64,000 nucleotides of DNA, taken from assembly GCA_964507395.1 (NCBI GenBank), contig CAZDQE010000001.1, positions 45,006 through 109,005 on the forward strand. The letters are read 5' to 3'. The stretch's first letter is position 1. Each line of letters starts with the position of its first letter. Below are positions 61,801 to 64,000 of this stretch, one piece after another. Both the position numbers and the translations under genes were made by a program. The notes under the pieces were generated by a model, which searched no databases, had not been told where the DNA came from, and worked only from the letters and a program-made list of their open reading frames with translations. This stretch comes from SIG575 sp964507395. GTDB lineage: Bacteria > Bacillota > Clostridia > Oscillospirales > Acutalibacteraceae.

Positions 61801-62321
61801 ACGGCAAATACAGAGATAACGCGAGAGTAAATATTCTCGGAATCGTAACCTCTGTCAAAAAGAAGGTAACAAAAAATAATGATACAATGGCTTTTGTGGC
61901 GGTTGAGGATTCTACGTCAGATATTGAGCTTATTGTTTTTTCGAAACATTACAGAGATTTCGGCTCCCTTCTTGTTCAGGGCAAGGTTCTCTATATATCA
62001 GGCAGATTATCACTAAAAGAGGATGAAGAGTGTAAAATAGTATGTGAGCATATTTGTGAAGCGCCTAAGGAAGCAAAGACAGTTCCTCAGAAAAAGACAG
62101 AAAACAAGGGTATATATTTCCGTGTGAAAAACAGAGACTGTGAGGAATATAAGAAAATACAGCATGTTCTTGATGTTTTTGACGGCTCAACTCCCGTTTA
62201 CTATTTTTTTACCGATGAAAATAAGGTGATGCGCCATCAGGGAAGGCTTTGTGACGTGAACAATTCTATGCTCAGAGAGCTTAAAAGAATTGTCGGGGAC
62301 GAGAATGTAGGCATAAAATGA
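58851..62321 (+). CDS. dnaE: DNA polymerase III alpha subunit (DnaE type)
   Basis: An 1156-residue polymerase. The PHP domain is at 1-270 (HLHLHSEYSLLDGACK, AITDHGVMFGA), the polymerase core follows with GPGRGSGAGSLAAYC and the catalytic aspartates in PDFDIDF, then YRPGPM, VYQEQVMQI and FNKSHAAAYA, and an OB-fold at about 990-1075 (VNILGIVTSVKKKVTKN). It lacks the intrinsic exonuclease of PolC. Low-GC Firmicutes use it with PolC, for primer extension. It starts 6 bp after whiA. The last 75 residues are a less conserved tail. Confidence 0.96.
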   Translation: MGFTHLHLHSEYSLLDGACKINEVTKRAAELGQSSLAITDHGVMFGAIDFYKKAKAVGIKPIIGCEVYVAARNLDLKEKGLDSERYHLVLLCKNETGYKNLIKMVSESWKRGFYVKPRIDKSLLEKHHEGLIALSACLAGEIPRAILANDIEGAVDSALWYKNLFGDDFYLEIQNHSLQDEMRVVSGMRTVSDRTGIPLVATNDTHYIRKEDARIQEVLICIQTNNVVGTPTGMSFETDEFYLKSYDEMCQAFPDDIDAVERTEEIAAKCNLEFEFGKTKLPHFEVPDNQNHFEYFKKQCFDGLVKRYGENYPKEYEERLLYELETIEKMGYTDYYLIVNDFISYAKNHGIPVGPGRGSGAGSLAAYCIGITGIDPMKYSLIFERFLNPERVTMPDFDIDFCYVRRGEVIDYVIEKYGYDRVAQIVTFGTMAARGAIRDVGRALGIPYSNVDKVAKLIPRELNITIESALKSSPELVEMYNSDKEVKTLVDTAKTVEGMPRHASTHAAGVVITRDPIDTYVPLALNDNAVVTQFTMTTLEELGLLKIDFLGLRYLTVIDDAEKLVRRKHPEFDIEKIDINDKETYELFSKGLTDGVFQLESGGMKNVLTQLKPDSIEDIIAVISLYRPGPMKSIPTYIENRHNPEKVKYSTPLLKDILDVTYGCIVYQEQVMQIFRTLAGYSFGRADIVRRAMSKKKHDVMEKERHNFIYGLVNEDGTTECTGAIANGVDGKTANGIFDTMSDFSQYAFNKSHAAAYAFVAYRTAYLKCHYPNEYFSALISSVLDDSKKVAEYISECHRLGIKIIPPDVNESFDSFTVKGNDILFGMLAIKNLGRNAIKAIIREREDGGRFDSFSSFCFRMYGKELNKRAIEALIYSGALDGLDLNRRQMITSLPMIMNEAENSGKIMAGGQMGLFGDDSEMFSVEVPDLPEFSAEDKLSFEKEYTGIYISGHPLTPYESVSQSLNADKISRIITETSDGELSNGKYRDNARVNILGIVTSVKKKVTKNNDTMAFVAVEDSTSDIELIVFSKHYRDFGSLLVQGKVLYISGRLSLKEDEECKIVCEHICEAPKEAKTVPQKKTENKGIYFRVKNRDCEEYKKIQHVLDVFDGSTPVYYFFTDENKVMRHQGRLCDVNNSMLRELKRIVGDENVGIK

Positions 62322-62365
62322 TGGTATAATATTTACTAATTTTTAGAAAAATTTGCAAAAAGGTC

Positions 62366-62394
62366 TTGAACTTTGTCGCATATTAGTTTATGAT
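62366..62394 (+). promoter_or_regulatory. Sigma-A promoter of pfkA
   Basis: TTGAAC (62366-62371) and TATGAT (62389-62394) are 17 bp apart, 36 bp before the ATG. Confidence 0.65.
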
Positions 62395-62430
62395 ATATTG
62401 TAATAATTTTTAACCAAGGGGATAAGAATA

Positions 62431-63390
62431 ATGAAAACTATCGGCGTATTAACAAGCGGCGGCGACGCTCCGGGCATGAACGCTTGTATTCGTGCAGTTG
62501 TAAGAACAGCTTGCGAAAAAGGAATGAATATCTACGGTATCAACCGTGGCTATAACGGTCTTATGGAAGATGATATGTTTGAAATGGATTTAAGAACTGT
62601 TTCTGACATTATCGACCGCGGCGGCACAGTTCTTCACTCAGCAAGAAGCCTTAATTTCAAGACAGAAGAAGGAATGAAGGCTGCAATTGAAACTTGCCAG
62701 AAGAGGGGAATTGAAGGCATCGTTGTAATCGGCGGTGACGGTTCATTCAGAGGCGCAAGAGATTTGTCGCTCAGAGGAATTCCCTGTATCGGTGTTCCCG
62801 GAACAATTGATAACGATATCGCTTGCACAGATTATACAATCGGTTTTGACACATGTCTTAACACGATCATGCAGACAGTTGACAGAATCCGTGACACATC
62901 AGAATCACATGACAGATGCACGGTTGTTGAAGTTATGGGCAGAAGTGCAGGCTACCTTGCTCTTGAAGGCGGTATCGCAGTTGGTGCAACATATATCATC
63001 GTTCCCGAAAAACCCTATGACCTTGCAGATGTTATCAGCAGAATGAAGAAAACTCTCAAAACAGGTAAGAGACACTTCGTTATCGTTGTTGCTGAAGGTA
63101 TCGGCGGTGTTGCAAACCTTGCAAAGAGAATTGAAGAGGAAACAGGCGTTGAGTGCCGTTCATCAATTCTCGGTCATATCCAGAGAGGCGGTTCACCCAC
63201 AGTACGCGACAGAGTTATGGCGAGCGTAATGGGTAATAAAGCTGTGAAGCTCCTCATGGAAGGTATCGGTAACCGCGTTATCGCATTTAAGAACGACCGG
63301 ATCGTTGATTATGATATCTTTGAAGCACTCCAGATGAAAAAGTCCCTCAACGACGAATATTATCAGATTGCACACGAAATCTCAATATAA
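62431..63390 (+). CDS. pfkA: ATP-dependent 6-phosphofructokinase
   Basis: A 319-residue glycolytic kinase. TSGGDAPGMNACIRA and GGDGS bind ATP, with Gly after GGD indicating an ATP-dependent rather than pyrophosphate enzyme; GVPGTIDNDI holds the catalytic aspartate; VEVMGRSAGYLAL and GHIQRGGSPT bind substrate and effector. Codon bias (TTC, AAC, ATC) suggests strong expression. In many Clostridia pfkA is followed by pyk; here a gene-free repeat region follows. Confidence 0.97.
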   Translation: MKTIGVLTSGGDAPGMNACIRAVVRTACEKGMNIYGINRGYNGLMEDDMFEMDLRTVSDIIDRGGTVLHSARSLNFKTEEGMKAAIETCQKRGIEGIVVIGGDGSFRGARDLSLRGIPCIGVPGTIDNDIACTDYTIGFDTCLNTIMQTVDRIRDTSESHDRCTVVEVMGRSAGYLALEGGIAVGATYIIVPEKPYDLADVISRMKKTLKTGKRHFVIVVAEGIGGVANLAKRIEEETGVECRSSILGHIQRGGSPTVRDRVMASVMGNKAVKLLMEGIGNRVIAFKNDRIVDYDIFEALQMKKSLNDEYYQIAHEISI

Positions 63391-63403
63391 TCAAAAGTTT
63401 CAT

Positions 63404-63530
63404 CAGCTTCCTTGCGTAAAGGGAGCTGTCATTTTGTTAAAAACGGCTGTGGGATTGTACATAAAGCACCATTGATTAGTGACAATCCTCCCGTCAGCCT
63501 TACGCTCACCCTCCTTGTATAAAGGAGGGC
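63404..63530. repeat. Two hairpin repeats in head-to-head orientation
   Basis: Unit A (plus) has AGCTTCC (63405-63411) and GGGAGCT (63421-63427), then GTCA and later GGGATTGT (63451-63458). Unit B (minus) has CCCTCCTT (63509-63516) with AAGGAGGG (63522-63529), preceded by GTCAGCC and ACAATCC (63482-63488). The shared order hairpin, GTCA-like block, GGGATTGT shows one family in opposite orientation. Unit B is followed by ATTTATTTTT and may also terminate pfkA. From memory such units are scattered in gut Clostridia. Confidence 0.65.
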
Positions 63531-63584
63531 ATATTTATTTTTAATATCCTATTGCATAATTTTTTCCTGTATGATAAAATGACC

Positions 63585-63699
63585 TTGCGACACAATTTAA
63601 TATGTTTACGTGTAGAAAGTGTGTAATTTTTATCATTTGATAAAAATGCATGCTCTAATTTCACATACTTTTTACACGTATATGATAATTGTGTCGCAA
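63585..63699. repeat. 115-bp element with perfect 13-bp terminal inverted repeats
   Basis: TTGCGACACAATT (63585-63597) is the exact complement of AATTGTGTCGCAA (63687-63699). Inside, 63607-63626 and 63661-63680 pair over 20 nt (17 Watson-Crick, two G-T, one mismatch), and TTTTTATC/GATAAAAA (63627-63634, 63639-63646) forms a central hairpin. It has no frame and no clear target-site duplication. It may be a miniature inverted-repeat element or a long structured RNA. Confidence 0.7.
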
Positions 63700-63720
63700 C
63701 AATCGGAGCTATGTATTTTT

Positions 63721-63760
63721 AAGTGTGCATAACTTCGGTTGTGCACACTTTTTATTTTTA
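63721..63760 (+). terminator. Intrinsic terminator with UUCG tetraloop
   Basis: AAGTGTGCA (63721-63729) pairs with TGCACACTT (63742-63750); AAC and GTT continue the stem across one U-G position to a TTCG loop (63734-63737). TTTATTTTTA follows. No coding gene lies between pfkA and this terminator. Confidence 0.85.
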
Positions 63761-63810
63761 TAAGGTGCAATTCTCATAAGGGATTAAATATATACGGTGC
63801 AATATTCGTT

Positions 63811-63930
63811 TAAATTATAATTCACCGCATTTTTGACAATGGCGTTTGCAGGGCTCGGTGTCCCCGACGAGCCGCTCAGAAAATGATATAAATTCCACGT
63901 CAACTAAATTATAATTTGCAGAAAATGATA
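63811..63930. repeat. Degenerate direct repeats, one copy with a 28-nt hairpin insert
   Basis: TAAATTATAATT occurs at 63811-63822 and 63905-63916; TTTGCAG at 63845-63851 and 63915-63921; AAAATGATA at 63880-63888 and 63922-63930. In the second copy TTTGCAG and AAAATGATA are joined directly; in the first they are split by 28 nt (63852-63879) that contain GGCTCG/CGAGCC and end with a repeat of CAG. Confidence 0.6.
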
Positions 63931-63963
63931 GATTAAGATTATAAATTATTGAGATGTTAATTT

Positions 63964-64000
63964 GGCTTCTCCTTGAGGAGAAGCTGTCACCGTAAGGTGA
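63964..64000 (+). repeat. Hairpin repeat cut by window edge
   Basis: GCTTCTCC (63965-63972) and GGAGAAGC (63977-63984) enclose TTGA; then TCACC (63987-63991) and GGTGA (63996-64000) enclose GTAA. It is the same hairpin-plus-GTCA layout as the units at 63404-63530, in the plus orientation. Confidence 0.7.

Larger units (their letters stand above)
63391..64000. other. Gene-free repeat-rich region to the window edge
   Basis: No plausible coding frame is seen in these 610 bases on either strand. The region holds a head-to-head pair of hairpin repeats (63404-63530), a 115-bp inverted-repeat element (63585-63699), a UUCG terminator (63721-63760), degenerate direct repeats (63811-63930) and a final hairpin repeat cut by the edge (63964 on). 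Confidence 0.8.

Noticed and set aside
63481..63530. Start of a CRISPR array
   Set aside because: The hairpin units differ in sequence, orientation and spacing, with no constant spacer length and no cas genes.

Overview
The window reads as chromosome of an anaerobic, spore-forming member of the Clostridia, most likely a gut Oscillospiraceae/Ruminococcaceae-type organism. The grounds are low to middling GC (about 40 percent in most genes), strong GGAGG-type ribosome binding sites, a complete spoIIIAA-AH operon, a spore-germination-type membrane protein, class B sortase surface machinery, acetate kinase, and a short GC-rich hairpin repeat of the kind I recall from gut Firmicutes. I see no prophage, insertion sequence or CRISPR array. 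Nearly all of it is ordinary core genome, with accessory islands between about 32 and 46 kb, at 53 kb, and at the right edge.

Layout. 1-6.8 kb: a secreted or anchored protein cut by the window edge, an alpha/beta hydrolase, an OmpR-type two-component system and a YfhO-family membrane protein. 6.8-11.6 kb: the eight-gene spoIIIA operon (the engulfment-stage mother cell-forespore channel). 11.6-21.5 kb: the conserved housekeeping run asp23-nusB-(tsaD paralogue)-xseA-xseB-ispA-dxs-tlyA-nadK-argR-recN-UPF0291. The order matches the Bacillus yqhY-recN block, but accBC and folD are absent from their Bacillus positions and spoIVB-spo0A do not follow recN. 21.6-25.1 kb: a spore-envelope set (carboxypeptidase-regulatory-like protein, SpoIID-like protein with three peptidoglycan-binding domains, SpoVAF/GerA-type protein). 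25.1-32.4 kb: a polysaccharide deacetylase and a six-gene run (two M42 peptidases, GNAT, methionine-gamma-lyase family, DUF2461, phosphohexomutase).

32.5-46 kb: a large secreted protein of unknown function behind a strong promoter and structured leader, a YgjV-like membrane protein, another hydrolase, DUF4965 protein, tRNA-Val, DUF1846 protein, a GH36 alpha-galactosidase, and a surface-assembly cluster (cyclophilin lipoprotein, APQTG-tailed secreted protein, class B sortase, LCP ligase, Ig-like protein with an aromatic C-terminal tail). 46-53 kb: an unpaired MazF, a metallophosphoesterase, and several tRNA-modification enzymes (TcdA, TtcA, TmcAL, MtaB) around acetate kinase. 53-54 kb: an AT-rich patch with one intact and one truncated acetyltransferase beside tRNA-Thr. 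54.1-63.4 kb: hprK-glcK-murB-rapZ-whiA-dnaE, then pfkA with its own promoter, which puts glycolysis and its control beside cell-wall synthesis and replication.

63.4-64 kb has no gene. It holds a head-to-head pair of hairpin repeats, a 115-bp element with perfect 13-bp terminal inverted repeats, a UUCG-tetraloop terminator, a degenerate direct repeat in which one copy carries an extra 28-nt GC-rich hairpin, and a further hairpin repeat that runs off the window. The most unusual items are this repeat cluster, the sortase/APQTG surface cluster, the large unknown secreted protein with its leader, and the solo MazF behind mutually exclusive hairpins. All coordinates and motif readings were made by eye; family assignments rest on remembered signatures, without database searches.
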